Made by a program: the position numbers and the translations under genes. This document shows, one piece after another, positions 7,671 through 17,148 of a DNA stretch of 64,000 nucleotides. The DNA is from Brevibacterium marinum (GTDB lineage Bacteria; Actinomycetota; Actinomycetes; Actinomycetales; Brevibacteriaceae). How positions within the stretch are numbered: the first letter of the stretch is position 1; every line of letters begins with the position of its first letter. Below the pieces are notes generated by a model, which saw only the letters and a program-made list of their open reading frames with translations, did no database searches and had not been told where the DNA came from. The stretch spans positions 2,170,001-2,234,000 of the forward strand of contig NZ_JAATJN010000001.1 in assembly GCF_011927955.1 (NCBI RefSeq). Reading direction: 5' to 3'.

Positions 7671-9149
7671 TCAGTCGCTCAATGTGATCGTCTGCACCGC
7701 GCCGAGGTGGTCCAAACTCACCGTGATCGTGGCCGACGGTGTGTCCTCAGCATCGATATACGAGTCGGGCACCGTGACCGTCCCCAGCAGCGGCGTCCGC
7801 ATCACGAGATCACCGTAGGTGAAGGCGGCCGTGAGCTGCAGGTCACGGTGTGAGGCCAACCCTTTCCGCCAGGCTGCGAAGCGCTCACGACGTTCGGTGC
7901 GGGGCTCGTCGAGGTCCATGTTCGGTGCGAAGAGCTCATCGGCGACTGCCTCATCGAAGTCGATGACGAGATTCGCCGCTCGCAGCGCGGTCTCCGACTG
8001 CCGCTTCGCGACCGGGAAGCGGGGTGCAGGTGCCGCGGTGGAGGTGCGTGTCGGCCGCAATTCCGGTTTGCCCGCGGCAGACGCCCACCCGGCGTCGACG
8101 GCCTCCCTGACGACGCGCTCGGCCGGATAGTACGTTGTGTTGCCGAGGACGACGATGCTCATCCCGAGGTCCGGGAACCAGCGCATATGCGATCCGTATC
8201 CGGGATACCCGCCGGAATGGCAGACGACGCGGCCGAAGCGGGAATCGAGACGAGGTTGCAGGCCGAAGCCGTAGCTGACGGACTCGGCATGGTGTTCGCT
8301 GCGCTGGACTTCGATGAGGCGGTGCGATTGCTGATTGTCGCTGAGGATCCTCGCCCACGACCCATCTGGCAACGCCTCGGCTCCGGCCGGAGCATCCATC
8401 GTCAGTGCGTCCATATGGGCGCCCATCCACACACCGATGTCGTTGACCGTGGAGATCACTCCGCCGATGGGGGAGAAGACGCCGGGGCCGGTGAGCTCGG
8501 CGGGATGGCCCCGGCCGTGTCGGTCGAGACGGATGCCGGGAGCCAGATCGGGGAAGTCGGCGACATCGAATCCTGTGCGAGTCAGACCCAGGGGGTCGAG
8601 CACCTCGGCGGTGGTGGTGTCGATGAACGAACGACCGGTGACGGATTCGACGACGAGCCCGAGGAGGGCGTAGCCGAGATTCGAATACTCGTAGCCGGTG
8701 TCCGCAGGTGCGATGGGGATGGCGCCGCGCTTGAGATAGGCGATGAGCTCGGGGGCGGTCATCGACTCCATCCGATCGGCCCAGGGATCGTCCTTCGTGA
8801 ACCCGGTGCCCATGGTCAGCGCCTGCCGACACGTGCGATCGGCGATGGACGTGCCCTCAAGATCGGCGAGGATCCGAACGAGCGGCATGTCAAAGTCCAG
8901 GCCTTCGGACGCGAGAACGCCGATCGTCGCGGCGGTGAACGACTTCGTCATCGATGCGATGCGGTACGGAACGTCGCTGTGGGCGGTCTGCCCGGCGCCG
9001 CCTCGGCGGAAGACGCCCCACGCCAGTGCCCCGCCCTGAGCGGCCAGGGAGTCCGCGGCGGCCTCAAGGGAACTGACGACGACCTCGGCGTCGGGTTGGG
9101 TGAAACCCGCGGAAGCTCGACTGCTCACTGACATCTCCTCGGTTCGCAC
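7671..9149 (-). CDS. Serine hydrolase of the beta-lactamase/class C family
   Basis: A 492-residue protein of the penicillin-binding-protein-like serine hydrolase fold. The SxxK motif is SMTK (Ser-Met-Thr-Lys, near residue 67), the YxN motif is YSN (in YEYSNLGYALLGLVVE), and the third element is HSGGYPGYGS. No signal peptide or membrane anchor is apparent, so it may be cytoplasmic. Members act as esterases, D-aminopeptidases or lipid hydrolases; the substrate cannot be told here, and it should not be taken as a resistance beta-lactamase. The start is uncertain: GTG at 9149 has GGGGA upstream, while ATG at 9134 has GAGGAG too close. Confidence 0.85.
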   Translation of the reverse strand: MRTEEMSVSSRASAGFTQPDAEVVVSSLEAAADSLAAQGGALAWGVFRRGGAGQTAHSDVPYRIASMTKSFTAATIGVLASEGLDFDMPLVRILADLEGTSIADRTCRQALTMGTGFTKDDPWADRMESMTAPELIAYLKRGAIPIAPADTGYEYSNLGYALLGLVVESVTGRSFIDTTTAEVLDPLGLTRTGFDVADFPDLAPGIRLDRHGRGHPAELTGPGVFSPIGGVISTVNDIGVWMGAHMDALTMDAPAGAEALPDGSWARILSDNQQSHRLIEVQRSEHHAESVSYGFGLQPRLDSRFGRVVCHSGGYPGYGSHMRWFPDLGMSIVVLGNTTYYPAERVVREAVDAGWASAAGKPELRPTRTSTAAPAPRFPVAKRQSETALRAANLVIDFDEAVADELFAPNMDLDEPRTERRERFAAWRKGLASHRDLQLTAAFTYGDLVMRTPLLGTVTVPDSYIDAEDTPSATITVSLDHLGAVQTITLSD

Positions 9150-9198
9150 GGCAAGTCCCCTTCACACTACCTGCGAAAACGGTCCTTGGTGAGCGATA

Positions 9199-9242
9199 AC
9201 ACCGTGGTCGGTGAGCCGGGACACGGTGTGAAGTTCTACAAT
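9199..9242 (+). promoter_or_regulatory. Putative ispG promoter with inverted repeat
   Basis: A perfect 8-bp inverted repeat ACACCGTG/CACGGTGT (9199-9206, 9222-9229) ends 7 bases before a good -10 box TACAAT (9237-9242). The repeat would cover the -35 region, so it could be an operator controlling ispG, whose GTG lies 57 bases downstream. No convincing -35 box is seen. Confidence 0.45.
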
Positions 9243-9298
9243 GTGAATGACTCGAACGTTCAGGCTGGTCAACAGTCGTCGATGAAGGGATTGTCTTC

Positions 9299-10447
9299 GT
9301 GACATCGGTCAACCTCGGAATGCCCGCCCCACCAGCTCCTGTCCTCTCGCCGCGTCGGAAGACGAGGCAGATTCAGGTCGGAAAGGTCGGCGTCGGTTCC
9401 GATCACCCCGTCAGCGTGCAGTCGATGACGACGACTCCCACCACCGACATCAATGCCACTCTGCAGCAGATCGCCGAGCTGACAGCCGCCGGTTGCGACA
9501 TCGTTCGCGTCGCCTGCCCCACGGGCGATGACGCCGCGGCACTGCCGGCCATCGCGCAGAAGTCGCAGATCCCGGTCATCGCCGACATCCACTTCCAGCC
9601 GAAGTACGTCTACGCCGCGATCGACGCCGGCTGTGCGGCGGTACGCGTCAACCCCGGCAACATCCGCAAATTCGACGATCAGGTCAAGGAGATCTCGAAG
9701 GCCGCGAAGGACGCGGGAGCGTCGATCCGGATCGGTGTCAACGCCGGATCCCTCGACAAACGCCTCATGGAGAAGTACGGCAAGGCCACGCCCGAGGCCC
9801 TCGTCGAGTCCGCAGTGTGGGAGGCTTCGCTGTTCGAAGAGCACGACTTCCACGACTTCAAGATCTCCGTCAAGCACAATGATCCCGTGGTCATGGTCCG
9901 TGCCTACGAGCTGCTCGCCGAGCGCGGCGACTGGCCCCTGCACCTGGGAGTCACCGAGGCGGGGCCCGCCTTCCAGGGCACGATCAAGTCCGCCACAGCC
10001 TTCGGCACCCTGCTGTCGCAGGGCATCGGAGACACGATCCGCGTGTCCCTGTCGGCTCCTCCCGTCGAGGAGATCAAGGTCGGCAATCAGATCCTCGAGA
10101 GCCTCAACCTCAAGCCACGCAAACTCGAGATCGTCTCCTGCCCGTCCTGTGGACGTGCCCAGGTCGACGTCTACAGCCTGGCGGACAAAGTCACGGCCGG
10201 CCTCGAAGGCATGGAGGTTCCGCTGCGGGTTGCCGTCATGGGGTGTGTGGTCAACGGCCCCGGTGAGGCCCGTGAGGCCGATCTCGGTGTGGCCAGCGGC
10301 AACGGCAAGGGTCAGATCTTCGTCAAGGGCGAGGTCATCAAGACCGTGCCCGAAGACCTGATCGTCGAGACCCTCATCGAAGAGGCCAACCGCATCGCCG
10401 AGGAATCCGGCACGCCGTCCGGAACGCCCGACGTCGTCGTCGGCTGA
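9299..10447 (+). CDS. ispG: 4-hydroxy-3-methylbut-2-enyl diphosphate synthase
   Basis: The iron-sulfur enzyme (GcpE) that reduces methylerythritol cyclodiphosphate to HMBPP in the MEP pathway. The N-terminal TIM-barrel region shows [13 protein letters not shown] and ADIHFQPKY. The C-terminal domain has the cluster ligands in [12 protein letters not shown] and [18 protein letters not shown]. The length (382) is normal. The GTG start has GAAGGGA about 10 bases upstream. It is followed by the GNAT gene after 59 bases, a common pairing in actinobacteria. Confidence 0.97.
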   Translation: MTSVNLGMPAPPAPVLSPRRKTRQIQVGKVGVGSDHPVSVQSMTTTPTTDINATLQQIAELTAAGCDIVRVACPTGDDAAALPAIAQKSQIPVIADIHFQPKYVYAAIDAGCAAVRVNPGNIRKFDDQVKEISKAAKDAGASIRIGVNAGSLDKRLMEKYGKATPEALVESAVWEASLFEEHDFHDFKISVKHNDPVVMVRAYELLAERGDWPLHLGVTEAGPAFQGTIKSATAFGTLLSQGIGDTIRVSLSAPPVEEIKVGNQILESLNLKPRKLEIVSCPSCGRAQVDVYSLADKVTAGLEGMEVPLRVAVMGCVVNGPGEAREADLGVASGNGKGQIFVKGEVIKTVPEDLIVETLIEEANRIAEESGTPSGTPDVVVG

Positions 10448-10506
10448 GACCTGACCTCTGACGAAAGTTCTCCGGTGCGTGACGATCAGACCAAGGAGGC
10501 TCTCTC

Positions 10507-11385
10507 GTGCTGAGAGTTGCTCGCCTGGGGCATCAGCACACCGGTTGGCTCAAGAACCTGCTCACTCTCAACCCCTGTGAGAACGTCTACCTCATCGCGC
10601 TGCTCGAGGTCACTGGCACGGCACAGATGGGGTCGCCGGCCGGTTCTCTGCTGGGTGTCTTCGATGGTGACCGACCGGTCGCCGCCTATTGGGTGGGCGG
10701 CAACATCATCCCCGTGGCCGCCACTGCCGGGACGAACCAGGTCCTGGCCGATAAGCTCAACTCCGACGGACGCTACTCCTGCTCCCTCATCGGGACCCGG
10801 CAGGTCATCCTCGATCTGCAGAGCCGTCTGAACTGGGGGAGGCCTCGTGGAGTCCGCGACCGGCAGCCTCTGCTGGCCATCAGCTCCGACCCGCTGGTCG
10901 AACCCGACGAGGATGTGGAGCTGGTCACGCTCGACCAGCTTCCGGCTGTCTTCTCTGCCAGTGTGGACATGTTCACCAACGAGGTGGGCTTCTCTCCGAT
11001 CGAGGGCGGCCAGTCGAGCTACATGGCCCGGGTGCGCAGCATCATCAGGGGCAAGAACTGCTTCGCTCGAATCTCAGAGTCCCTGCCCCAAGGGGGAGCG
11101 GTGGGGCGGTGGCCGGCGACGAACCAGGCCGAGCAGGTCCTGTTCAAGGCCGATATCGGCATCCGCGCTCCGCGCATCGTCCAGGTCCAGGGCGTTTGGG
11201 TCCACCCCGAGGTGCGGCAGCAGGGACTGGGTGCCGCCGGAATGGCTGCGGTCGTGGCGCAGACCCGCGCGGCCGGGCATACGACAGTCAGCCTCTACGC
11301 CAATGACTACAACGAGGTGGCTCTGCGCATGTACACACGCGTCGGCTTCGAACAGGTCGGGACCTTCGCCACTGTCATGTACTGA
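10507..11385 (+). CDS. GNAT N-acetyltransferase with DUF4081-type N-terminal domain
   Basis: A 292-residue two-domain protein. Residues about 1-130 form an N-terminal domain of the DUF4081 type (NPCENVYLIALLEV, LLGVFDGDRPVAAYWVGGN). The C-terminal half is a GNAT fold with the acetyl-CoA loop region VQGVWVHPEVRQQGLGAAGMAAVV and a terminal strand YTRVGFEQVGTFATVMY. The acceptor is unknown. GTG at 10507 has AAGGAGG 7 bases upstream. The conserved position after ispG suggests a housekeeping role. Confidence 0.85.
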   Translation: MLRVARLGHQHTGWLKNLLTLNPCENVYLIALLEVTGTAQMGSPAGSLLGVFDGDRPVAAYWVGGNIIPVAATAGTNQVLADKLNSDGRYSCSLIGTRQVILDLQSRLNWGRPRGVRDRQPLLAISSDPLVEPDEDVELVTLDQLPAVFSASVDMFTNEVGFSPIEGGQSSYMARVRSIIRGKNCFARISESLPQGGAVGRWPATNQAEQVLFKADIGIRAPRIVQVQGVWVHPEVRQQGLGAAGMAAVVAQTRAAGHTTVSLYANDYNEVALRMYTRVGFEQVGTFATVMY

Positions 11386-11447
11386 CCGGTATCAAACCGC
11401 TCTCGGCCCTCCCGGTCCTCCCGCGCAACGCGCCGCCGCGCGACTCC

Positions 11448-11504
11448 GCGCCGATAGCAGACCCCAGCGTCGGGAGGCGAGGACAGGGAGTCTGCTTTCG
11501 GCGC
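11448..11504. terminator. Inverted repeat between convergent genes
   Basis: Fifteen-base arms (11448-11462, 11490-11504; GCGCCGATAGCAGAC and its complement with one mismatch) are separated by 27 bases. They lie midway between the convergent GNAT and S4 genes. A bidirectional terminator is plausible, but the loop is long and no T tract follows. Confidence 0.45.
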
Positions 11505-11554
11505 TGAAGTCTGCGATCGGCGAGGAGGCGAACCGGGATGAGACTGCGCGCAGG

Positions 11555-11971
11555 TCAGGACCGTCGGCGGTTCCGGTCCTTCGGTTTGGCCATGTCGCCG
11601 AGGAACTTCTCCATCTCCCGGCGGTCCTTCTTCGTCGGACGGCCCAGTCCTTTGTCCCGGCGGGGGACGAATCCACGCAGGGCGGGGTCGGGTGGAGGAG
11701 TGAGATCTTCGTAGCACTGCACGGCGATCGAGGCCTGCAGACGTGTGGGGACGAAGCCGGTGATCTTCCAGATGAACTCGGTGCCCGCCTTGCGCACGCG
11801 CACTTCCTGGCCCACGCCGACCTTCTGCGCCGCCTTCGCGCGCTGACCGTCGACCTTGACGTGGCCGCCCCTGCAGGCCTGAGTCGCCAGATTCCGGGTC
11901 TTGAACATGCGCGTCGTCCACAGCCAGACGTCGACGCGCATCTGTTTGTCGGGTGAGCGATCAATATCCAC
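11555..11971 (-). CDS. S4-domain RNA-binding protein (Hsp15-like)
   Basis: A 138-residue protein. The S4 domain occupies the N-terminal part (MRVDVWLWTTRMFKTRNLAT, GGHVKVDGQRAKAAQKVGVG) and is followed by a basic tail ending RDKGLGRPTKKDRREMEK and KPKDRNRRRS. The layout is that of the Hsp15/HslR family, which binds 50S subunits carrying stalled peptidyl-tRNA. The GTG at 11971 is chosen because GGAGG lies 6 bases upstream; an internal ATG at 11941 is the next option. The open frame continues far upstream through repetitive Asp/Gly-rich codons that are unlikely to be translated. Confidence 0.85.
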   Translation of the reverse strand: MDIDRSPDKQMRVDVWLWTTRMFKTRNLATQACRGGHVKVDGQRAKAAQKVGVGQEVRVRKAGTEFIWKITGFVPTRLQASIAVQCYEDLTPPPDPALRGFVPRRDKGLGRPTKKDRREMEKFLGDMAKPKDRNRRRS

Positions 11972-12083
11972 AGTCAGCCTCCAATACTGAATCCCCGTGT
12001 CAATGCCGCGGCCGGCGCCACTGTCATCGTCAATGCCGCGGCCGGTGGCGCTGTCATCGTCGACGTAGCGGTCAGTGCCACCA

Positions 12084-12893
12084 TCATCGTCTGCGGTCGT
12101 CGTCGGTGCCCGTGGCTGCACCTTCTCCCGTGCCGGTCGCTGCGCCTTCTCCGGTGCCGGTCGCTGTGTCGTCACCGGCCGCGCGCACATGCGGGGGCGT
12201 GACACGGGTGTCCTGCCACAGGGCGATCTCGGACCGGCGGGTGAAGGTCTGAGCGGGCCGACCGCGCCCCTGGGAGACGGCCTGACCGGTCGGCGAGAGC
12301 AGCGGCAGCATCGTGCGGCGGAACGTGTCCGCCTGCAGACTCTCACCCGAGACGATCTCGTGCAGCTCCCGCAGCTCACGCAGGGAGAACTCATCGGGCA
12401 GCAGTCCGAACGGATCCGGGGTGCGCTCGTGCAGCGACCGCAGACGGTGTACCGCGACCCGTACGATCTCTTGATGCTCGGCGCTGAGTTCATGGACCGT
12501 GTGGACGGGTGTCAGTTTGCGACGGCGGGAATCGGGGGAGTCGTCTTCGGTCTCCGGCGAGCTGGCATCGTCGAATCCCACATCGGCGGCCGAGAGCACA
12601 TCGAGGTGGGCCACCGAGATCACCCACCCGCGATCGTCACGATCGGGCTGGTCGAAGACATGAAGCTGGACGGGCGCACGGTCGATCAACCGCGCCTTTT
12701 CGCGCAGGCACCGTGCAACCGCCTCGGCGAGTCGCTCCTGGGGTCGGAGGATCGAACCCGGCAGCTGCCAGATGCCGTCACCGGAATGGGTGAGGAGCAC
12801 GTGCAGTCCACGCCTGGGAACGGGGCAGAGGACCGCGGTGTCGACCGCGACCGAGGGGCGCGGGAACTGCGTCAGTTGAGTGGAATCAGGCAT
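12084..12893 (-). CDS. Nudix-like protein with C-terminal winged-helix region (NrtR-like)
   Basis: A 269-residue protein. Residues about 10-120 follow a Nudix fold (VAVDTAVLCPVP, HVLLTHSGDGIWQLPGS), but the Nudix box reads GSILRPQERLAEAVARCLRE then KARLI. The EExG metal-binding part is therefore lost, so hydrolysis is doubtful. Residues about 160-230 (FSLRELRELHEIVSGESL, then TFRRTML) resemble the winged helix of NrtR-type regulators. The last 30 residues are repeats of GEGAATGT, and the DNA beyond the stop to about 12000 is similarly repetitive. ATG at 12893 is chosen; a 33-residue upstream extension has no homology. It may be a transcriptional sensor of a nucleotide. Confidence 0.72.
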   Translation of the reverse strand: MPDSTQLTQFPRPSVAVDTAVLCPVPRRGLHVLLTHSGDGIWQLPGSILRPQERLAEAVARCLREKARLIDRAPVQLHVFDQPDRDDRGWVISVAHLDVLSAADVGFDDASSPETEDDSPDSRRRKLTPVHTVHELSAEHQEIVRVAVHRLRSLHERTPDPFGLLPDEFSLRELRELHEIVSGESLQADTFRRTMLPLLSPTGQAVSQGRGRPAQTFTRRSEIALWQDTRVTPPHVRAAGDDTATGTGEGAATGTGEGAATGTDDDRRR

Positions 12894-13091
12894 GCTCTTC
12901 GTATCGATGTGCGAGTCGGCCCGAAACGATCGGGGCCGAGTGGACGTCTGTGCCCACCAGTCTAATTCGCTTCCACCTGGTGACGAATCCACGCCCGGTG
13001 ATCACCGCACGCATACTCTTATGATTGCCGTGCGCCTACTCGCGTGCGATAGTGTTCGATCTGAGTCCTGACAAGTTGAGGAGAATCACCC

Positions 13092-15008
13092 ATGACCCTG
13101 CGCATGTCGTCCCTGTTTGTGCGAACCCAGAAGGAGGACCCGGTCGGCGCCGAGGTCGCCAGCCACAGACTGCTGCACCGTGCGGGCTACATCCGCCGAT
13201 CGGCCCCGGGGATCTACACATGGCTGCCGCTGGGACTGCAGGTCCTGGGCAAGATCGAAGCGATCGTGCGCGAAGAGATGGCCCGTGCCGGGTCTCAAGA
13301 GGTCCATTTCCCAGGCTTGCTGCCGGCCGACCCGTACCGGAAGTCCGGGCGTTGGGAGGCCTTCGGCCCCGACCTGTTCCACCTCAAGGATCGCAAGGAC
13401 AACGACTACATCCTCGCGCCCACCCACGAGGAGGTCTTCACCCTCCTCGTCAAGGATCTCTACTCCTCCTACAAGGACCTCCCGCTCTCGATCTATCAGG
13501 TCCAGAACAAGTACCGCGACGAAGCCCGTCCCCGCGCCGGTCTGCTGCGCGGCCGGGAATTCATCATGAAGGACGCCTATTCCTTCGACATCGACGACGC
13601 CGGACTCGATGCTTCCTACGAAAGGATGCGGGTGGCCTACCAGCGCACCTTCGCCCGCCTCGGGCTGCCCTGCCTGCCGGTCAAGGCCACTCCGGGGGCC
13701 ATGGGCGGATCCGGCACCGAGGAGTTCATCTACCCCTCCGAGGTCGGCGAGGACACATTCGTACGCTCCTCCGGCGGTTACGCGGCCAACGTCGAGGCCG
13801 TGACCTCGATCGTGCCCGAACCCATCGACTACTCGCTCTCACCCGCGGCCCACGTCGAAGACACCCCCGACACCCCGACGATCGAGACCCTCGTGGCCGC
13901 CGCGAACGCCGACCACCCCCGCGAAGACCGCGCCTGGACCGCGGCCGACACACTCAAGAACGTCGTCTGCGCCGTCACCCACCCCGATGGCACCCGCGAG
14001 ATCATCGTCATCGGTCTGCCCGGTGACCGTGAAGTCGATCTCGACCGCGCCGCCGGCACCGGGATGCTGGGCAACGGCGAGGTCGAACTCGAAGCAGCCA
14101 CCTCCGAGGATCTCGCCGCCCACCCGGAGCTCATCAGGGGCTACATCGGTCCCGGGGTCGACCTCGACGATCAGGTCCTGGGCCTCGAGGGCACCTCGAA
14201 GGTCCGCTTCCTCCTCGACCCCCGCGTCGTCGACGGCACCCGCTGGATCACCGGAGCCAACGAACCCGGACGTCACGTCTTCGACCTCGTCGCGGGTCGT
14301 GATTTCGCCGCCGATGGCACCATCGAGGCCGCCGAGGTGGTCCTCGGTGACCCGGCACCCGACGGTTCCGGCCCGCTGGAGCTGGCCCGTGGCGTGGAGA
14401 TCGGTCAGATCTTCAAGCTCGGCCGCAAGTACGCCGACTCCCTCGACCTCAAGGTCCTCGACGCCAACGGCAAGGCCACGACGGTGACCATGGGCTCCTA
14501 TGGACTCGGCGTCACCCGCGTCATGGCCTGCATCGCCGAGGAGTACCACAGCGAGTCCGGTCTCCTCTGGCCCCAGCACCTGGCTCCGGCCGATGTGCAC
14601 ATCATCGCCGCGGGCAAGGGCGACGACATCGCCGAGGCGGCGGAGAAGATGACCGCCGAACTGGAGGCCGAAGGCATCACCGTCCTCCTCGACGACCGCA
14701 ACAAGGTCTCACCCGGCTTCAAGTTCGCCGATGCCGAGCTCATCGGCATTCCGACCGTGATCGTCGTCGGCCGCGGACTCGCCGAGGGCAAGGTCGAGGT
14801 CCGCAATCGTCTCAGCGATGAGAAGTCGGACCAGCCCGTCGCCGAGGTGGTCGCTTCCACCGTGGCCACGATCCGTGCCGCTTACGCCACGGCCGATGCC
14901 GCGGCCGATGCCGCGATCGCCGAGGGAGCCGCGGCCGATGCCGCGATCGCCGACGATGCCGAGCTCACGGAGTCGATCCGTGCAGACTCGTCGGCCTCGG
15001 CACGATGA
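13092..15008 (+). CDS. proS: Prolyl-tRNA synthetase, bacterial type with editing domain
   Basis: A class II synthetase charging tRNA-Pro. Motif 1 and 2 regions ([47 protein letters not shown]) and motif 3 ([17 protein letters not shown]) flank a large insertion from about residue 230 to 400 corresponding to the YbaK-type editing domain that removes mischarged alanine. The anticodon-binding domain follows ([19 protein letters not shown]). A C-terminal tail of about 40 residues is made of [19 protein letters not shown]-type repeats, beyond the normal end. The ATG has GAGGAG about 9 bases upstream. A TauE/SafE gene begins 13 bases downstream. Confidence 0.97.
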   Translation: MTLRMSSLFVRTQKEDPVGAEVASHRLLHRAGYIRRSAPGIYTWLPLGLQVLGKIEAIVREEMARAGSQEVHFPGLLPADPYRKSGRWEAFGPDLFHLKDRKDNDYILAPTHEEVFTLLVKDLYSSYKDLPLSIYQVQNKYRDEARPRAGLLRGREFIMKDAYSFDIDDAGLDASYERMRVAYQRTFARLGLPCLPVKATPGAMGGSGTEEFIYPSEVGEDTFVRSSGGYAANVEAVTSIVPEPIDYSLSPAAHVEDTPDTPTIETLVAAANADHPREDRAWTAADTLKNVVCAVTHPDGTREIIVIGLPGDREVDLDRAAGTGMLGNGEVELEAATSEDLAAHPELIRGYIGPGVDLDDQVLGLEGTSKVRFLLDPRVVDGTRWITGANEPGRHVFDLVAGRDFAADGTIEAAEVVLGDPAPDGSGPLELARGVEIGQIFKLGRKYADSLDLKVLDANGKATTVTMGSYGLGVTRVMACIAEEYHSESGLLWPQHLAPADVHIIAAGKGDDIAEAAEKMTAELEAEGITVLLDDRNKVSPGFKFADAELIGIPTVIVVGRGLAEGKVEVRNRLSDEKSDQPVAEVVASTVATIRAAYATADAAADAAIAEGAAADAAIADDAELTESIRADSSASAR

Positions 15009-15021
15009 GCACACCGAGGTG

Positions 15022-15828
15022 ATGGAGGCTCTCACCGGCGGCATCGATGTCACGCTCGCCATGCTCCTGTGGCTGCTGGCCGCAGGAGCACTCGCCGGCT
15101 GGATCGACGCCGTCGTCGGCGGTGGCGGACTGATCCAGCTTCCGGCGCTGCTGCTGGTCCCGGGCATGACACCGGTCCAAGCGGTCGCGACGAACAAGGT
15201 GGGATCGATCGCGGGCACGACCGCCTCGGCGGTGACCTATCTGCGCAAGATCACCCCCGACCGATCGGCGACGATCCCGGCCGCGGCCACGGCCTTTCTC
15301 GGTGCGGTCCTCGGAGCGAAACTCGCGACCTTCATCCCCAGCGATCTCTTCACCCCGATCATCCTCTTGGCGCTCATCGGGGTCGGACTCTTCACGGTCC
15401 TCAACCCCAGCCTCGGCGCCGATGCGAGTCTGCGGTTCGGCGAATCCTCGAAACGCCACCACGGTCTGTCATGGCTGATCGGCCTCGTCATCGGCGTCTA
15501 CGACGGCGTGCTCGGGCCCGGCACGGGATCGTTCCTTGTCATCGCCTTCGTCACCCTCATCGGATTCTCATTCCTCCAGGCCTCCGCCACCGCCAAGGTC
15601 ATCAACTGGGCGACGAACTTCGGCGCACTCGTCTACTTCATCCCCGACGGCCAGGTCGTATGGGCACTGGGTCTCGTCGTGGCCGTGGGCAACGTCCTCG
15701 GCGGGATCTTCGGAGCACGCACGGCCCTGAAGCAGGGCTCCGGGTTCGTCCGGGTCGTCTTCGTCGTCGTGGTTTCAGCGATGATCCTCAAACTCGGCTA
15801 CGACGTGATCGCCGGCCTCATCCACTGA
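15022..15828 (+). CDS. TauE/SafE-family membrane exporter
   Basis: A 268-residue membrane protein with about eight hydrophobic segments. The family repeats are visible: GWIDAVVGGGGLIQLPALLL with ATNKVGSIAGTT in the first half, and GVYDGVLGPGTGSFLVIAFV with ATAKVINWATNFGAL in the second half. Members move sulfite, sulfoacetate or other small organic anions. The substrate is not evident. Start: ATG 15022, with GTG at 15019 as an alternative. It lies just after proS and may be read on the same message. Confidence 0.9.
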   Translation: MEALTGGIDVTLAMLLWLLAAGALAGWIDAVVGGGGLIQLPALLLVPGMTPVQAVATNKVGSIAGTTASAVTYLRKITPDRSATIPAAATAFLGAVLGAKLATFIPSDLFTPIILLALIGVGLFTVLNPSLGADASLRFGESSKRHHGLSWLIGLVIGVYDGVLGPGTGSFLVIAFVTLIGFSFLQASATAKVINWATNFGALVYFIPDGQVVWALGLVVAVGNVLGGIFGARTALKQGSGFVRVVFVVVVSAMILKLGYDVIAGLIH

Positions 15829-15849
15829 GGCTCCCGGCAACTGTGAGGA

Positions 15850-16116
15850 TCCTTCAGGTCGCTCAGCCACCCGGCGCTGGAGGATGAAGACGTCTCAGCA
15901 ACCTTTCGGTCGCTGCGCAACCTGTCGCCGGGTTGCTCAGCGACCGGAAGGTTGCTGGCCTCGACCGCGGGGTTGCTCGGTGACCGCGGGGTTGCCAAGG
16001 CCGCTAGGGGTTGCTCAGCGGCGGAAGGTGTCGCTCAGTGGCGGAAGGTGTCGCTCAGTGGCGGAAGGGGTTGCTCAGTGGCGGTGGGGTTGCACAGCGG
16101 CGGTGGGGGTTGCTGG
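15850..16116. repeat. Array of 19-21-bp repeats beginning TTGC, with long hairpin
   Basis: From about 15933 to 16116 there are about ten units such as TTGCTCAGCGGCGGAAGGTG (16011), TCGCTCAGTGGCGGAAGGTG (16031) and TTGCTCAGTGGCGGTGGGGT (16071), mostly exactly 20 bp. The first part forms a hairpin with 26-base arms (15897-15922, 15931-15956; two mismatches, loop TGTCGCCG). A further diverged copy lies at 15850-15870. The same core reappears near 41960. It fills the gap between two convergent genes; no gene is seen here. Confidence 0.9.
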
Positions 16117-16128
16117 GACAAGGCTGAG

Positions 16129-17148
16129 TCAGCCGATGGGCTTGAGGGCGTGGGCGTTGACGCCGGCGACGTCGGCACCCGACAGCGCACGTGCGACCCA
16201 CAGCGACCTCGCAGCATCGGCGAGTGGTCCGGTCGCTCCGCCCCGGGCCGAGCGCAGATACCAGAACATGTTCGTGATCTCTCGGGCGACTGCGGCGCCC
16301 ATCCCGTACTGCGGATCCATGCCGGCACACAGGGCGAGATCGGTGGCGAATCCGCGCAGCCAGGCGGCCTGGGCCTGCGGATGCTGGGACGGGATCTCGA
16401 CCAGGCGGTTCCACAGCACCGGTGCCAGAGTGTATGCGGTGGGGCCCGAGAGCGGCAGCGGGTCGATGGCCTTCCACGTCGAGATCCCGGCGGAATCCGG
16501 GTTGCCGGCGAGGATGTTGTAGTAGTGCAGATCGGCGTGGATGAGCCAATTCTCGTCCGATGCGGCGAGCGTGTGCATCCAGTTCCGGGCGAACGAGAGC
16601 AGCAGAGAATCACCCGGCCCGGCTTCCGACCATCCGCTCAGCAGACTCGCATCGGCGTCGAAGGTGCTCAGCCATCCTGCGGCGACGTCTTGAACGCGCA
16701 GGAAGTCCGCGTCCGCCGGAACCTCGAGCGAGCGCTGCAGGGCTCCCCAGACCGGGGGCACATCGGCCAGCGGCAGTACGGAGAGGTTGTCCGTCGTTCG
16801 CAATCGCTCCTGCAGCGTCACCCGGAAGCTGTGATCGTCTCTGATGACCCTCACCGCGCCGTGGCCGTTCCACATCTTCAGTGCCCGCAGCGCCTGCGCA
16901 TGTGCGGCCGTATGCGCCGAGGTGGGGGCAGCGAACCGCAGAACGCCCTGATAGTTCTCCTGGGTCAGGACCGGGATGACGAGGCTCTCGCAGCCGGCCC
17001 AGGGCGCGCCGGGGACGTCGTCGAAACTCAGCTGCCACCGGTCGCTGAGCTCATTGGCCATGAAATCCAGTGCGGCGGTCCAGGAGGAGGTGCGGAACTC
17101 GCCGATGATGTCGCGAGTGGAGTTGAACAGAACCGGCGGCACCTTCAC
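16129..17148 (-). CDS. Aminoglycoside/hydroxyurea phosphotransferase family kinase
   Basis: A 339-residue protein of the streptomycin 6-kinase/hydroxyurea kinase family. The catalytic loop reads IHADLHYYNILAG (usual form HGDLHxxNxL), with the metal-binding Asp downstream in AIDPLPLSGPTAY. The N-terminal lobe is recognisable (CESLVIPVL, LRFAAPTSAHTAAH, AVRVIRDD). Members phosphorylate small hydroxylated antibiotics, but many chromosomal copies have no known substrate. Gly to Ala in the HGD motif is mild. The GTG start overlaps the preceding lipoprotein stop by four bases (GTGA), so the two are translationally coupled. Confidence 0.82.
   Translation of the reverse strand: MKVPPVLFNSTRDIIGEFRTSSWTAALDFMANELSDRWQLSFDDVPGAPWAGCESLVIPVLTQENYQGVLRFAAPTSAHTAAHAQALRALKMWNGHGAVRVIRDDHSFRVTLQERLRTTDNLSVLPLADVPPVWGALQRSLEVPADADFLRVQDVAAGWLSTFDADASLLSGWSEAGPGDSLLLSFARNWMHTLAASDENWLIHADLHYYNILAGNPDSAGISTWKAIDPLPLSGPTAYTLAPVLWNRLVEIPSQHPQAQAAWLRGFATDLALCAGMDPQYGMGAAVAREITNMFWYLRSARGGATGPLADAARSLWVARALSGADVAGVNAHALKPIG

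Noticed and set aside
9189-9202. lac-operator-like GTGAGCGATAAC sequence before ispG
   Set aside because: Only a half match with no symmetric partner; the adjacent ACACCGTG palindrome is the better candidate.
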